Positions 16,999-25,215 of a stretch of DNA of 58,308 nucleotides are shown here, in pieces; within the stretch, counting starts at the first letter, position 1, and the number at the start of each line of letters is the position of its first letter. A program made the translations under genes and the position numbers. Location of the stretch: the NCBI GenBank assembly GCA_905479565.1, contig CAJQMY010000037.1, positions 1 through 58,308 of the forward strand, in the 5' to 3' direction. This DNA is from an uncultured Candidatus Nitrosopumilus sp. Its GTDB lineage: Archaea; Thermoproteota; Nitrososphaeria; Nitrososphaerales; Nitrosopumilaceae. The notes beneath the pieces are model-generated. The model was not told the DNA's origin, did no database searches, and worked only from the letters and a program-made list of their open reading frames with translations.

Positions 16999-17909
16999 AA
17001 TTAAAAACACAAAATTTACTTACTTTAGCAGAATTATCCTCAAAGGAATTTTTAGGATTAATTGATGAATCTATTAAACTGAAAAAGGAACTCAAGAAAG
17101 GTGGAAACAAGCCTCTTCTTAAAAACAAAACATTAACAATGATCTTTCAAAAACCATCTACACGAACACGTGTTAGTTTTGAAATAGGAATGTATCAGTT
17201 AGGTGGGTATGCAGTTAATCTTTTATCAAATGATATGCAGTTGTCTCGTGGAGAATCCATAGAAGATACTGCAAAAACTCTTTCGCGATATTCAAATTGT
17301 ATAATGGCACGTGTATATGATCATAAATTGTTAGAAATTCTTTCTGAACACGCAAGTGTACCTGTGATTAATGGTCTTTCTGATACTTTTCATCCTTGTC
17401 AGATATTGGCAGATTTTATGACGATTAAAGAAAAAAAGAAAACACTCAGGGGATTAAAGATTGCTTGGATTGGTGATGGCAATAATGTATGTAATTCTAT
17501 GATTTATGGTGCAGCATTATCTAGAATTAACATGTCTATTGCAACTCCAAAGGGGTTCGAACCAAACAAAACCGTTGTAAACCAAGCCAAAAAATCTACT
17601 AACATTGAATTAGTTACGGACCCATTTATTGCAACTAGAAATGCTGATGTCATAGTTGCAGATACTTTTGCATCGATTCATAATATTGATAAAAAAAGAT
17701 TACAAAAATTCTTGCCAAGGTATCAAGTCAATGATAAATTAATGAGGTCTGCAAAGAAAGATGCGATCTTTTTACATTGTCTTCCTGCAAAGCGGGAACA
17801 AGAAGTTACTTCATCTGTAATTGATGGTCCGCAATCAGTTATTTGGGATGAGACAGAAAATCGTTTACATACTCAGAAAGCTTTGCTAGCTGCTTTAATT
17901 CACGTTTAA
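16995..17909 (+). CDS. argF: Ornithine carbamoyltransferase
   Basis: A 304-residue enzyme making citrulline from ornithine and carbamoyl phosphate in arginine synthesis. Motifs are STRTR at about residue 54 (carbamoyl phosphate), HPCQ at about 132, and HCLPA at about 260 with the ornithine-binding cysteine; these separate it from aspartate carbamoyltransferase. The ATG overlaps the ftsY stop in an ATGA, so it is co-translated with an unrelated upstream gene. A hairpin follows the stop. Confidence 0.96.
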   Translation: MKLKTQNLLTLAELSSKEFLGLIDESIKLKKELKKGGNKPLLKNKTLTMIFQKPSTRTRVSFEIGMYQLGGYAVNLLSNDMQLSRGESIEDTAKTLSRYSNCIMARVYDHKLLEILSEHASVPVINGLSDTFHPCQILADFMTIKEKKKTLRGLKIAWIGDGNNVCNSMIYGAALSRINMSIATPKGFEPNKTVVNQAKKSTNIELVTDPFIATRNADVIVADTFASIHNIDKKRLQKFLPRYQVNDKLMRSAKKDAIFLHCLPAKREQEVTSSVIDGPQSVIWDETENRLHTQKALLAALIHV

Positions 17910-17932
17910 CGCATGGAAAGTGAAACTTTTTC

Positions 17933-17950
17933 AACACTTAACAAAGTGTT
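17933..17950 (+). terminator. Hairpin after argF
   Basis: AACACTT-AACA-AAGTGTT forms a 7-bp perfect stem with a 4-base loop, 23 bp after the argF stop and before the L18 promoter. It is followed by an A-rich, not T-rich, stretch on the plus strand, so it may act as a processing or terminator structure; the assignment is tentative. Confidence 0.45.
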
Positions 17951-18021
17951 AAAACAATCACCAAAATCCTCTTAATTCTGTCGGATTGCTATCGATGACG
18001 TTCTATTTTAATCCAAGATTA

Positions 18022-18032
18022 CGTATATAAGA
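18022..18032 (+). promoter_or_regulatory. TATA box of the L18-Cbf5 ribosomal operon
   Basis: The sequence cgtatataaga is a strong archaeal TATA box whose centre lies about 30 bp before the L18 ATG at 18058. The predicted transcript would have almost no leader. It is the only strong promoter seen before the nine-gene run to 24403. Confidence 0.7.
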
Positions 18033-18057
18033 GCAGATTCAAACTCGGTTTCTATAG

Positions 18058-18540
18058 ATGGCTTATTCAAAAATATTGAGACGATTAAGAGAGAAAAAGA
18101 CCAATTATAAAAAACGTGGAACCATGTTGATGGGTAAACGTGATTTTATCACTGTAAATATTACTAATGAGAATACTCAAGTTCAAATTCTTACACCTGG
18201 TATGATTGGCGACAAAGTCGTCGCCTCTGCTCATTCTAGATATCTACTCAAAAAAGGTTGGAAAGGTTCTAGAAAAAGTGTGCCTGCTGCATATCTAACT
18301 GGTTACTTGGCTGGCAAGAAGGCAATAGGAAAAGGTGCAAAGGGTGCTATTATGTATACTGGAACTAGAAAATTCACTCAAAGAATGGCAGCTGCTCTTA
18401 AAGGAATAATTGATGCTGGTCTTGAAGTCCCAGCTGATCCTGAAACATTTCCAGATGATGAAAGAATCAATGGTGAACATCTAACGGTAAAAAATGAAGT
18501 TTCAAAAATAAAATTTGCAATTGATAGTGAGGCCAAATAG
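18058..18540 (+). CDS. rpl18: Ribosomal protein L18
   Basis: A 160-residue archaeal L18, 5S rRNA-binding protein of the central protuberance. Diagnostic parts are RRLREKKTNYKKRGTMLMGK, VASAHSRYLLKKGWKG and AAYLTGYLAGKKAI. It is first in the distal spc operon (L18-S5-L30-L15-SecY...). It stops 2 bp before S5. Confidence 0.96.
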   Translation: MAYSKILRRLREKKTNYKKRGTMLMGKRDFITVNITNENTQVQILTPGMIGDKVVASAHSRYLLKKGWKGSRKSVPAAYLTGYLAGKKAIGKGAKGAIMYTGTRKFTQRMAAALKGIIDAGLEVPADPETFPDDERINGEHLTVKNEVSKIKFAIDSEAK

Positions 18541-18542
18541 AA

Positions 18543-19256
18543 ATGAGTCAAGCAGTACAAGCTAAACCAAAACAAGGTGGAAGAAGCAGAGGTCCGCCGA
18601 TATACGGTAGGGGTCCTCCAGGAGGAGTTAAAGATCGTCCGAGACGCCCAAGAAGAGAACCTGAAGAAGAAGTTTGGGTTCCAAAAACTATTTTGGGACA
18701 AAAAGTTTTATCTGGAGAAATATCATCTTTGGAAGAAATTATAGAATCTGGATTACGTATTCAAGAATCTGGAATTATCAAGAAATTATTACCTGATTTA
18801 AAAAGTGAGGTGGTAGATGTCGGTATTATTCAAAAAATGACTTCAAATGGCCAATCGACAAGATTCAAAGCAATTGTTGCTGCTGGCAATGAGAATGGAT
18901 ATTTGGGTATTGGTCAAGGAAAATCAAAACAAATGAGAATTGCAATTGAAAAAGCAACTAGTCAAGCTTTTCTTAATGTTCAACCAATTAAAATGGGATG
19001 TGGCAGTTGGGAATGTAGGTGTGATCAAAAACATTCTGTACCGTTCAAAGTAAAAGGAAAAGGTGGTAGTGTTACGATTGAAATTATTCCTGCACCCCGT
19101 GGGTTGGGTCTTGTAGCAGGTGGTAAAATTAAACGATTATTGGAATTAGCCGGTCTTAAAGATGCGTGGACTACTGCTAAAGGTTCTACTCCAACAATGA
19201 ACTCTACTTCAAAAGCAGTATTGGATTGTCTTAGACAGACATTTAGTCAGGGTTGA
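18543..19256 (+). CDS. rps5: Ribosomal protein S5
   Basis: A 237-residue small-subunit protein at the mRNA entry channel, important for decoding accuracy. A long Gly/Pro/Arg-rich N-terminal extension (about residues 1-40) is unusual in its density of arginine and glycine. Then comes the double-stranded RNA-binding-like domain (KAIVAAGNENGYLGIGQGKS) and the C-terminal domain (APRGLGLVAGGKIKRLLELA). Ordered between L18 and L30 as in other archaea. Confidence 0.96.
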   Translation: MSQAVQAKPKQGGRSRGPPIYGRGPPGGVKDRPRRPRREPEEEVWVPKTILGQKVLSGEISSLEEIIESGLRIQESGIIKKLLPDLKSEVVDVGIIQKMTSNGQSTRFKAIVAAGNENGYLGIGQGKSKQMRIAIEKATSQAFLNVQPIKMGCGSWECRCDQKHSVPFKVKGKGGSVTIEIIPAPRGLGLVAGGKIKRLLELAGLKDAWTTAKGSTPTMNSTSKAVLDCLRQTFSQG

Positions 19257-19262
19257 TAAATT

Positions 19263-19730
19263 ATGGTTAATGCATATCTTGTTGTTAGAATAAGAGGTCA
19301 GGCAGATTGCCCGTACTGGGCAACCACCACTATGACTTTGTTGAAATTAGATAAAAAATATCGCGCAACTATTCTCCCTATCAAAGACAATACTCTGGGA
19401 ATGTTAAGAAAAGTACAACACTATGTTTCCTGGGTTGAAATTGACGCATCTTTAGCAACTGAATTGTTAGATAAGAAAGCAAGAAAAGGTGGTTATCAAA
19501 AAGTAACTGCTGAAGATTTGAAAGAATTAGGATTTTCAAGTACTGCAGAATTGGGAGCATCTTTGGCTGAAGGTAAAACAACATTGTCAAAATTAAAACC
19601 CCTAAAACCTTGGTTTGCTTTAGCACCTCCTGTACACGGCTTCAAAAAAAGTACAAAAAAACTTTATGGACAGAAAGGCGTTCTTGGGCAAAATCAAGAC
19701 CTTGCCACTATTGTAAGGAGAATGATTTAA
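19263..19730 (+). CDS. rpl30: Ribosomal protein L30
   Basis: A 155-residue archaeal L30. The core ferredoxin-like domain begins YLVVRIRGQADCPYWATTTM, followed by the archaeal/eukaryal C-terminal extension. It ends GQNQDLATIVRRMI. The last 42 bases of the gene are duplicated 67 bp downstream, so the same terminal peptide is encoded twice (see the repeat at 19689). Confidence 0.95.
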   Translation: MVNAYLVVRIRGQADCPYWATTTMTLLKLDKKYRATILPIKDNTLGMLRKVQHYVSWVEIDASLATELLDKKARKGGYQKVTAEDLKELGFSSTAELGASLAEGKTTLSKLKPLKPWFALAPPVHGFKKSTKKLYGQKGVLGQNQDLATIVRRMI

Positions 19731-19805
19731 CATGGCAAAGCCATCTCACGCAAAACAAAATCAAGACCTTGCCACTATTGTAAGGAGAATGATTTAACAT
19801 GGCAA
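19689..19805 (+). repeat. 50-bp direct repeat, period 67, at the L30-L15 junction
   Basis: Copy 1 (19689-19738) and copy 2 (19756-19805) are identical over 50 bp. Each contains the last codons of L30, its stop codon, an AAGGAG-like ribosome binding site, and an ATGGCAA start. Copy 1 starts a mini-ORF and copy 2 starts L15. The unique 17 bp between copies are agccatctcacgcaaaa. This is a tandem duplication of a gene junction, or a recombination scar. Confidence 0.95.
19732..19797 (+). CDS. Mini-ORF (21 aa) created by the L30-L15 duplication
   Basis: ATG at 19732, TAA at 19795-19797. It encodes MAKPSHAK followed by QNQDLATIVRRMI, the latter identical to the L30 C-terminus. A ribosome binding site (aaggag at 19715-19720) lies 11 bp before the ATG, the same spacing as for L15, so it is probably translated. 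Whether the peptide does anything is unknown; it could also simply be a by-product that keeps translational coupling between L30 and L15. Confidence 0.5.
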   Translation: MAKPSHAKQNQDLATIVRRMI

Positions 19806-20224
19806 CTAGATTACGAAAAACAAGACGACTTAGAGGCGGACGACACATGGGGTGGGGACAAGTAGGTCAACACCGTGCAAGTGGTCACAAAGGTGGTCTT
19901 GGAGTTACTGGTATGAAGAAACATCATAGAAGTACTATGATTAAAGATGATCCAGATCATTATGGCCATGATATACCTAAAACACCTCACCCAAACATTA
20001 TCAAAAACTGGGCAAGTCTTAGAGATCTCGATGACCTGTTCATAAAATTCGGTAAAGAAGAAGGAGGCAAAAAGATTGTAGATCTTGTAAGTGCAGGGTA
20101 TAAAAAACTCCTTGGTGGCGGAAAAATAACAAATGCATATTCCGTCAAAGTTCAACAATTTACTGCATCTGCTGAAGAAAAACTAAAAGCTGTTGGGGGA
20201 GAAGTGTTAACTGAAAATGGTTGA
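19799..20224 (+). CDS. rpl15: Ribosomal protein L15
   Basis: A 141-residue L15 with the typical glycine/arginine/histidine-rich N-terminus (RLRKTRRLRGGRHMGWGQVG) and a C-terminal globular part ending in KLKAVGGEVLTENG. Its start lies within copy 2 of the 50-bp repeat. Its end overlaps secY by 8 bp, implying coupled translation. Confidence 0.95.
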   Translation: MATRLRKTRRLRGGRHMGWGQVGQHRASGHKGGLGVTGMKKHHRSTMIKDDPDHYGHDIPKTPHPNIIKNWASLRDLDDLFIKFGKEEGGKKIVDLVSAGYKKLLGGGKITNAYSVKVQQFTASAEEKLKAVGGEVLTENG

Positions 20225-21650
20225 GGGTACACTTACTACAACTATTCGGAAAATAGTTTTTAAAGCAGAGCCGTATTTACCGCAAGTTCCAAAACCTAAA
20301 AAGAAAATCCCGCTACAGGTTAGATTACTTTGGTGTGGAATTGCATTACTTATTTACATGATAATGGGTCAGACTCCTTTATTTGGAGCGACTGCACCTC
20401 AATTTGATTTTTTAGCATTTGCTAGAGTTATTTTTGCATCCCAACAAGGAACGTTAGTTGAATTAGGTATCGGGCCGATAGTTACATCTGGTCTCTTGAT
20501 GCAATTGTTGAGAGGTTCAGACATTCTCAAATTTGATTTTAAAAAACCAGAAGAGAGGGGTATTTTTCAAACAGCTACTAAAATGGTAACATATGTTGTA
20601 ATTGTTGCTGAATCAATTGTGTATGCTATAGCAGTTTATGGCCCTGGTATTACAGAACCATACGTACTGTATGTTCTGATAGGGCAGCTAATGGCGGCGT
20701 CGATAATTATCATGTTTCTTGATGAACTAATTCAGAAAGGCTGGGGACTTGGCAGTGGAATCAGTTTATTCATTATGGCGGGTGTTGCCCAACAAATTCT
20801 TTGGAGTATGTTTAGTCCGTTGCCTGCTGGAGATGGAGGGATGATTGGTATTATTCCATATATTGTACAATCTTTGACTGGCAGCGGTGATATCACAAAT
20901 ATTCTATTTCGTTCAAATCAATTACCTAGCATCTTTGGATTGTTTCTTACCGCAGGAATATTACTGATCCTTGTATTCACACAAGGTATAAAAATTGAAA
21001 TTCCAATTGTTTCGACAAAATACAGAGGCTTTGCAGCAGTTTACCCTATCAAGTTGATGTATGTCTCAAACATTCCAGTTATTTTAGCATCTGCACTTAC
21101 TGCAAACGCGGTTTTCATTTTCCAGATGTTGTGGGCAAACATGAATCCGCGTAACAATAATTTCTTTATGAACTTTGTAGCTCAATTTGATCCTACTAGT
21201 CCAAATACTCCAATTGGAGGTATAATTTACTATATTACTCCGCCAAGAGGTTTGGATGTTGCAGCATTAGATCCAATGCGTGCAGTAGGATATGTTCTAT
21301 TTATGATTGGAATCGTAATTGTATTTGGTAAATTATGGGTTGAACTTGGTGGCTTGTCACCAAAGACTGCAGCTCAAAACTTGCTTGATGCAGATGTACA
21401 AATTCCGGGATTTAGAAGATCAAATGCTCCGGTTGAAGCATTGTTAAACAAGTATATTCCATCAGTTACAATCATTGGCTCTGCAATTTTGGGTCTCTTA
21501 GCAGGAGTATCTGACGTTCTTGGTGTTTTTGGTTCTGGAATTGGAATTTTACTTATGGTAGATATTCTCATTAATTATTATACACAATTAGTTAGAGAGC
21601 AAGTCGAAGTCGCTATGCCGCGTTTGGGTGCTTTACTTGGCAGAAAATAA
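20217..21650 (+). CDS. secY: Preprotein translocase subunit SecY
   Basis: A 477-residue ten-span membrane channel for Sec-dependent export and membrane insertion. Family stretches are GQTPLFG and FDFLAFARVIFASQQGTLVE in the plug region, GIGPIVTSGLLMQLL, GWGLGSGISLFI, and the conserved cytoplasmic loop PIVSTKYRGFAAVYPIKLMY. It works with the SecE encoded at 8594-8767. It overlaps L15 upstream and adenylate kinase downstream. Confidence 0.97.
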   Translation: MVEGTLTTTIRKIVFKAEPYLPQVPKPKKKIPLQVRLLWCGIALLIYMIMGQTPLFGATAPQFDFLAFARVIFASQQGTLVELGIGPIVTSGLLMQLLRGSDILKFDFKKPEERGIFQTATKMVTYVVIVAESIVYAIAVYGPGITEPYVLYVLIGQLMAASIIIMFLDELIQKGWGLGSGISLFIMAGVAQQILWSMFSPLPAGDGGMIGIIPYIVQSLTGSGDITNILFRSNQLPSIFGLFLTAGILLILVFTQGIKIEIPIVSTKYRGFAAVYPIKLMYVSNIPVILASALTANAVFIFQMLWANMNPRNNNFFMNFVAQFDPTSPNTPIGGIIYYITPPRGLDVAALDPMRAVGYVLFMIGIVIVFGKLWVELGGLSPKTAAQNLLDADVQIPGFRRSNAPVEALLNKYIPSVTIIGSAILGLLAGVSDVLGVFGSGIGILLMVDILINYYTQLVREQVEVAMPRLGALLGRK

Positions 21651-22215
21651 AAAAGTTGTAATGGTAGGAATACCAGGTGTTGGAAAAACTACCTTGTTGA
21701 CCAAAATGGCAGAAATTATAAAGAATCATAAAAAAAGTGTTAGCGTTTTGAGTTTTGGAACTCTTATGTTTGAGGTTGCAAAGGAAAATGGTCTTAAAGA
21801 CAGAGATGGGCTAAGAAAGCTACCTGTTTCTGAACAACAAAAATTACAAAAATTTGCAGCAGAAAAAATTGCCTTACATGATGAAGACGTGGTGATTATT
21901 GATACACATGCATTCATTAGTTCTTTAGAAGGATATTATCCTGGTTTGCCAGAACACGTTCTAAAAATCATTCAACCTACAAATTTTGTCTCAGTTTCTG
22001 CAAAACCTGAAGAAATCTATAATCGAAGAATGAGAGATGATACTAGACATCGAGATAAAATCACTTTAGCCAATATTAAGAAAGAATTAGATGCTCAATC
22101 AGGAATTATTGCATCTTGTATGGTAATTTCTGGGTCTCCTGTCAAATACATTCTCAACCGCGAGGGAAAGGTTGATGAAGCGGCTGATAAAATCATTAAT
22201 GCAATAGGACTGTAA
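21637..22215 (+). CDS. adkA: Adenylate kinase, archaeal AdkA type
   Basis: About 192 residues, catalysing ATP + AMP to 2 ADP. The P-loop GIPGVGKTT is near the N-terminus; DTHAFISSLEGYYPGLP and RMRDDTRHRD are archaeal AdkA features. The TTG at 21637 (MAENKKVVMVGIPG) gives the usual start; a GTG at 21628 is an alternative. It overlaps secY by 14 bp. The secY-adk linkage is conserved in both archaea and bacteria. Confidence 0.92.
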   Translation: MAENKKVVMVGIPGVGKTTLLTKMAEIIKNHKKSVSVLSFGTLMFEVAKENGLKDRDGLRKLPVSEQQKLQKFAAEKIALHDEDVVIIDTHAFISSLEGYYPGLPEHVLKIIQPTNFVSVSAKPEEIYNRRMRDDTRHRDKITLANIKKELDAQSGIIASCMVISGSPVKYILNREGKVDEAADKIINAIGL

Positions 22216-22218
22216 AAA

Positions 22219-22848
22219 ATGGATTTAAACTTTATTCTACTCTTTATCGATATAATACATCTTCAGCTGCCCGATTTTCTTGGCGGTGGACACCAGGTTT
22301 TAGGTAGTGATGATCCTATTGTCAAAGGGATAATTCTTTCAATGTTTGCAGTCTCGGGATTTGGTATTTTACTGAACCTTTTCAATGCTGCAGTTAGAAA
22401 GAAAATGGTAGATCAAGTGAAATTAAAACGAATTATGAAAGAAACCCGGAGTTGGCAAAAAGCAAGAATGGCTGCAATGAGATCTAAAGATCAAGCAAAA
22501 ATTGCTGAACTAGGAAAAAAATCATCTTACATGAACAAAATGTCGATGGAGATGATGCAGATGAATATGAGGCCTATGATGATTACTTTTGTTCCTTTAA
22601 TTTTGATTTTCTATCTTGTATTGCCACAATTATTTTCATACACTGTAGCTTTGTCTCCAATCCCTCTAAATGTAATTCCTGGAGACATGTTTCAGTTGAC
22701 ATGTACTGCGGCACAAGCATTAGATGCTGAACACGTTTGTTTTGGAAAAGAAAATGGATTGTATCTTTGGGCCTGGTATTTCCTTTCATCTATTGCATTT
22801 AGTGGTATAATCATGAAACTAACAAAAACATCAATGGATCTCAGTTGA
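22219..22848 (+). CDS. EMC3/TMCO1-like membrane insertase (DUF106)
   Basis: A 209-residue membrane protein of the Oxa1/YidC superfamily, which helps insert membrane proteins. A first hydrophobic segment (IVKGIILSMFAVSGFGILLN) is followed by a cytoplasmic charged coiled-coil loop (about residues 60-110, MKETRSWQKARMAAMRSKDQ), a methionine-rich stretch, a second membrane segment (MMITFVPLILIFYLVLPQLF) and a C-terminal third segment. It follows secY-adk as in other archaea. It overlaps cmk by 4 bp. Confidence 0.9.
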   Translation: MDLNFILLFIDIIHLQLPDFLGGGHQVLGSDDPIVKGIILSMFAVSGFGILLNLFNAAVRKKMVDQVKLKRIMKETRSWQKARMAAMRSKDQAKIAELGKKSSYMNKMSMEMMQMNMRPMMITFVPLILIFYLVLPQLFSYTVALSPIPLNVIPGDMFQLTCTAAQALDAEHVCFGKENGLYLWAWYFLSSIAFSGIIMKLTKTSMDLS

Positions 22849-23405
22849 CCAAATCTATTGTTATATCTGGTCCTCCTGCAGTGGGGAAAACAACTGTTGC
22901 TAAAGGACTGGCAGAAGAATTTCAATTGCAATATCTTAGTGGAGGTGATGTTCTAAAAGAAATGGCCAATGAACATGGATTTGATTCTAAAGGTGATGAT
23001 TGGTGGGATACTGAAGAAGGAATGAAATTTCTGAATCAACGCGAACAGAATTCTGAATTTGATAAAAAATTGGATGAACGATTAATTACTCTTTTTGATA
23101 AGGGAGGAATGGTAATCACTAGCTATACTTTACCTTGGTTAATTAAAGATGGGATAAGAATTTGGTTGGAGGGCTCTCATGAAAGTAGTACAAAAAGAAT
23201 GCAATCTAGAGATAGTATGGGTCTTGAAGATGCCTATGAAATTACTAAAACAAGGTTTGACAAGAACAAAGCATTGTACAAAAAATTGTATGGTTTCAAT
23301 TTTGGAGATGACAAATCTGTGTTTGATTTAATTATAAATACAGATAATCTAACAGCACAACAAGTTATTGATGTAACTAAAGAAACTGTGAGAAAATTAC
23401 TATGA
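22845..23405 (+). CDS. cmk: Cytidylate kinase, archaeal type
   Basis: A 186-residue NMP kinase. P-loop SGPPAVGKTTVAKGLAEE at about residues 8-25, then YLSGGDVLKEMANEHGFD, the substrate-binding motif of archaeal CMP kinases. LID-like RDSMGLEDAYEITKTRFDKN. The start is the TTG at 22845 overlapping the previous stop (TTGA). It sits before cbf5 as in other archaeal spc operons. Confidence 0.92.
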   Translation: MTKSIVISGPPAVGKTTVAKGLAEEFQLQYLSGGDVLKEMANEHGFDSKGDDWWDTEEGMKFLNQREQNSEFDKKLDERLITLFDKGGMVITSYTLPWLIKDGIRIWLEGSHESSTKRMQSRDSMGLEDAYEITKTRFDKNKALYKKLYGFNFGDDKSVFDLIINTDNLTAQQVIDVTKETVRKLL

Positions 23406-24403
23406 CGCTTAAACAACTTGAAAATTTAGTTGAAATTGATCAGGACATCACTGATGATGCATATGGAACATATTATGATAAAAGAACAATTGAGCAATTG
23501 CTAAATTATGGAATTATTCTTTTAGATAAACCTCCTGGCCCTACAAGTCATGAGACTGTTGCATGGACAAAACGTCTTTTAAAACTTCCAAAAATTGGTC
23601 ATAGTGGTACACTAGATCCTCAAGTTTCTGGAGTTTTACCTTTGGGTTTAGGTGAAGCAACTAAAGCATTGGGTGTTTTACTTTATGGTCCAAAAGAATA
23701 CCATGCTCTGGGAAGGATACATTCTCTTCCATCTAAAGAAAAATTAAATAAAATTGTTGGAATGTTTAGAGGGGAAATCTTTCAAAAACCTCCACAGCGT
23801 TCTGCTGTGTTAAGACAAACAAGAACAAGAACCATTTATGAATTTGAAATAATTGAACAAAAAGAGAGATTACTATTAACTAGAATTTTATGTGAGTCTG
23901 GAACTTACATTAGAAAACTTTATTATGATATTGGAGAAATTTTGGGACCTGGTGCAACCATGGTTGAGCTTAGACGAACTAGAGTTGACCAATTTTACGA
24001 ACGTGATGGTTTAGTAACCTTGCATGAACTTGCAAATGCGTTTGCATTGTGGGAAGAAACAAAAGATGATAGTAAACTCTTGAAAATGATTAAACCAGTC
24101 GAATATGCCCTTAGTGAACTAAAATCTGTAGTCATTCGAGACTCTGCAGTTGATGCAATGTGTCATGGAGCACAACTTGCAATTCCTGGAATTTTAAAGA
24201 TTTCACAAAATCTGAAAAATGGTGATATTGTTGGAGTTTATACACAAAAAGGAGAGGCTGTAGCATTAGCTGAGGCTACAATGTCTGATGAAGAAATTCA
24301 AGATGCTGCAAAAGGATATGCGTTTGAAACAAAAAGAATCATTATGGCTCCTAAAACATATCCTAAAAAATGGAGAACGAAACCAACTCCTCCAAAGGAT
24401 TAA
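23402..24403 (+). CDS. cbf5: tRNA/rRNA pseudouridine synthase Cbf5 (TruB family)
   Basis: A 333-residue catalytic subunit of H/ACA guide RNPs; also makes Psi55 in tRNA. Motif I includes GILLDKPPGPTSHETVAWTK and the catalytic GHSGTLDPQVSGVLPLGLG. A C-terminal PUA domain (VVIRDSAVDAMCHGAQLAIPG) ends near residue 310, followed by a basic tail. It overlaps cmk by 4 bp and closes the operon. The L34e and L14e genes that intervene in many archaea are absent here. Confidence 0.95.
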   Translation: MTLKQLENLVEIDQDITDDAYGTYYDKRTIEQLLNYGIILLDKPPGPTSHETVAWTKRLLKLPKIGHSGTLDPQVSGVLPLGLGEATKALGVLLYGPKEYHALGRIHSLPSKEKLNKIVGMFRGEIFQKPPQRSAVLRQTRTRTIYEFEIIEQKERLLLTRILCESGTYIRKLYYDIGEILGPGATMVELRRTRVDQFYERDGLVTLHELANAFALWEETKDDSKLLKMIKPVEYALSELKSVVIRDSAVDAMCHGAQLAIPGILKISQNLKNGDIVGVYTQKGEAVALAEATMSDEEIQDAAKGYAFETKRIIMAPKTYPKKWRTKPTPPKD

Positions 24404-24429
24404 AAAATAAAGAAATTATTTTAAAATAA

Positions 24430-24876
24430 TTGTTAGCAAAAAGTCTTGTATTCTTTATTGGAATTGGTGTGGTTGCAGGTCTTACTTTTGGGATATATCT
24501 CATGGATGTTAAAAACACTAGTCAGTTAGTTTTTGTTGAAGGATCTTCAATTTCTGTAGTTACTGAAAAATCTGATTTTAAAAAAGGTGAAGAAGTAATC
24601 ATTAGGATTGTAAATTCTGGAACTGTTCCATTAACATTTTCTGATGCATCATATGGTCTTCGAATTACCGGCTTGTCTGGAATACTGATGTATACTCCTG
24701 TGTCTGCACAGGTAATATCGAATTTAGAACCTGGTGATGAAATTTCTTTTTCATGGAATCAAATAAAGAATGATGGCGATACAGTTTTGGAAGGACTCTA
24801 TAAAATATCTGCCAAAGGAATGAATGATGAAGAAAATAATGTAGAAAAATCGACAACTATTGCGATTTGGAAATAA
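24430..24876 (+). CDS. Membrane-anchored extracellular protein, Ig-like, unknown function
   Basis: A 148-residue protein with an N-terminal membrane anchor (LVFFIGIGVVAGLTFGIYLM, residues about 6-25). A single beta-sandwich-like domain faces outside (SDFKKGEEVIIRIVNSGTVP; LEPGDEISFSWNQ). The pattern recalls intracellular-proteinase-inhibitor/Ig-like domains but the similarity is only by eye. TTG start at 24430, 26 bp after cbf5. It ends before the tRNA-Ser promoter. Confidence 0.7.
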   Translation: MLAKSLVFFIGIGVVAGLTFGIYLMDVKNTSQLVFVEGSSISVVTEKSDFKKGEEVIIRIVNSGTVPLTFSDASYGLRITGLSGILMYTPVSAQVISNLEPGDEISFSWNQIKNDGDTVLEGLYKISAKGMNDEENNVEKSTTIAIWK

Positions 24877-24890
24877 TTTCTTAGTAACAT

Positions 24891-24900
24891 AATTTATAAT
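24891..24900 (+). promoter_or_regulatory. TATA box of tRNA-Ser
   Basis: The run aatttataat ends 35 bp before the first base of the tRNA, about 25 bp before a likely start point near 24926. It is the best TATA-like element in the gap after the 24876 stop. Confidence 0.55.
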
Positions 24901-24935
24901 TACATTTTACAGAACATCAATGTCGCAAGACTAGT

Positions 24936-25033
24936 GCCGGGGTCGCCTAGCCTGGTAGGGCGCGCGCCTGGAAATAATTAACCATAAAGCGCGTTCTCGC
25001 AAGGGAACGGGAGTTCAAATCTCCCTCCCGGCG
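24936..25033 (+). tRNA. tRNA-Ser(GGA) with a 14-nt anticodon-loop intron
   Basis: The acceptor gccgggg pairs with tcccggc (one G-U), discriminator G. D arm gcc/ggc; anticodon stem CGCGC (24963-24967)/GCGCG (24989-24993); T arm gggag-ttcaaat-ctccc. A long variable arm (ttctc-gcaa-gggaa) makes it class II, and discriminator G favours Ser over Leu. The 21 bases between the anticodon-stem strands fit a 7-base loop CTGGAA+A plus a 14-base intron (about 24974-24987) at the canonical 37/38 site, giving anticodon GGA. A TTTT run follows. CCA is not encoded. Confidence 0.92.
24974..24987 (+). other. Intron of tRNA-Ser (14 nt, ataattaaccataa)
   Basis: Placed between positions 37 and 38, the canonical archaeal site cut by the splicing endonuclease. 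The tgg of the loop can pair with cca inside the intron, which would contribute to the bulge-helix-bulge. The exact borders could shift by a base or two. Confidence 0.65.
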
Positions 25034-25215
25034 CTTTTAATCAAGATAAATGTAGTTAATACCAAGGGAAGCATGACCAATTCGATATCTTCTCTAAATT
25101 TTTATTTGTATGTATTTGTGGACAATATGATATTTATCGCAACTCTCAAATTGATATCCGATGTAAAGGACGGTAATGAATTTGGAGATTCACTTAACAT
25201 TAAAAAAATCATACA

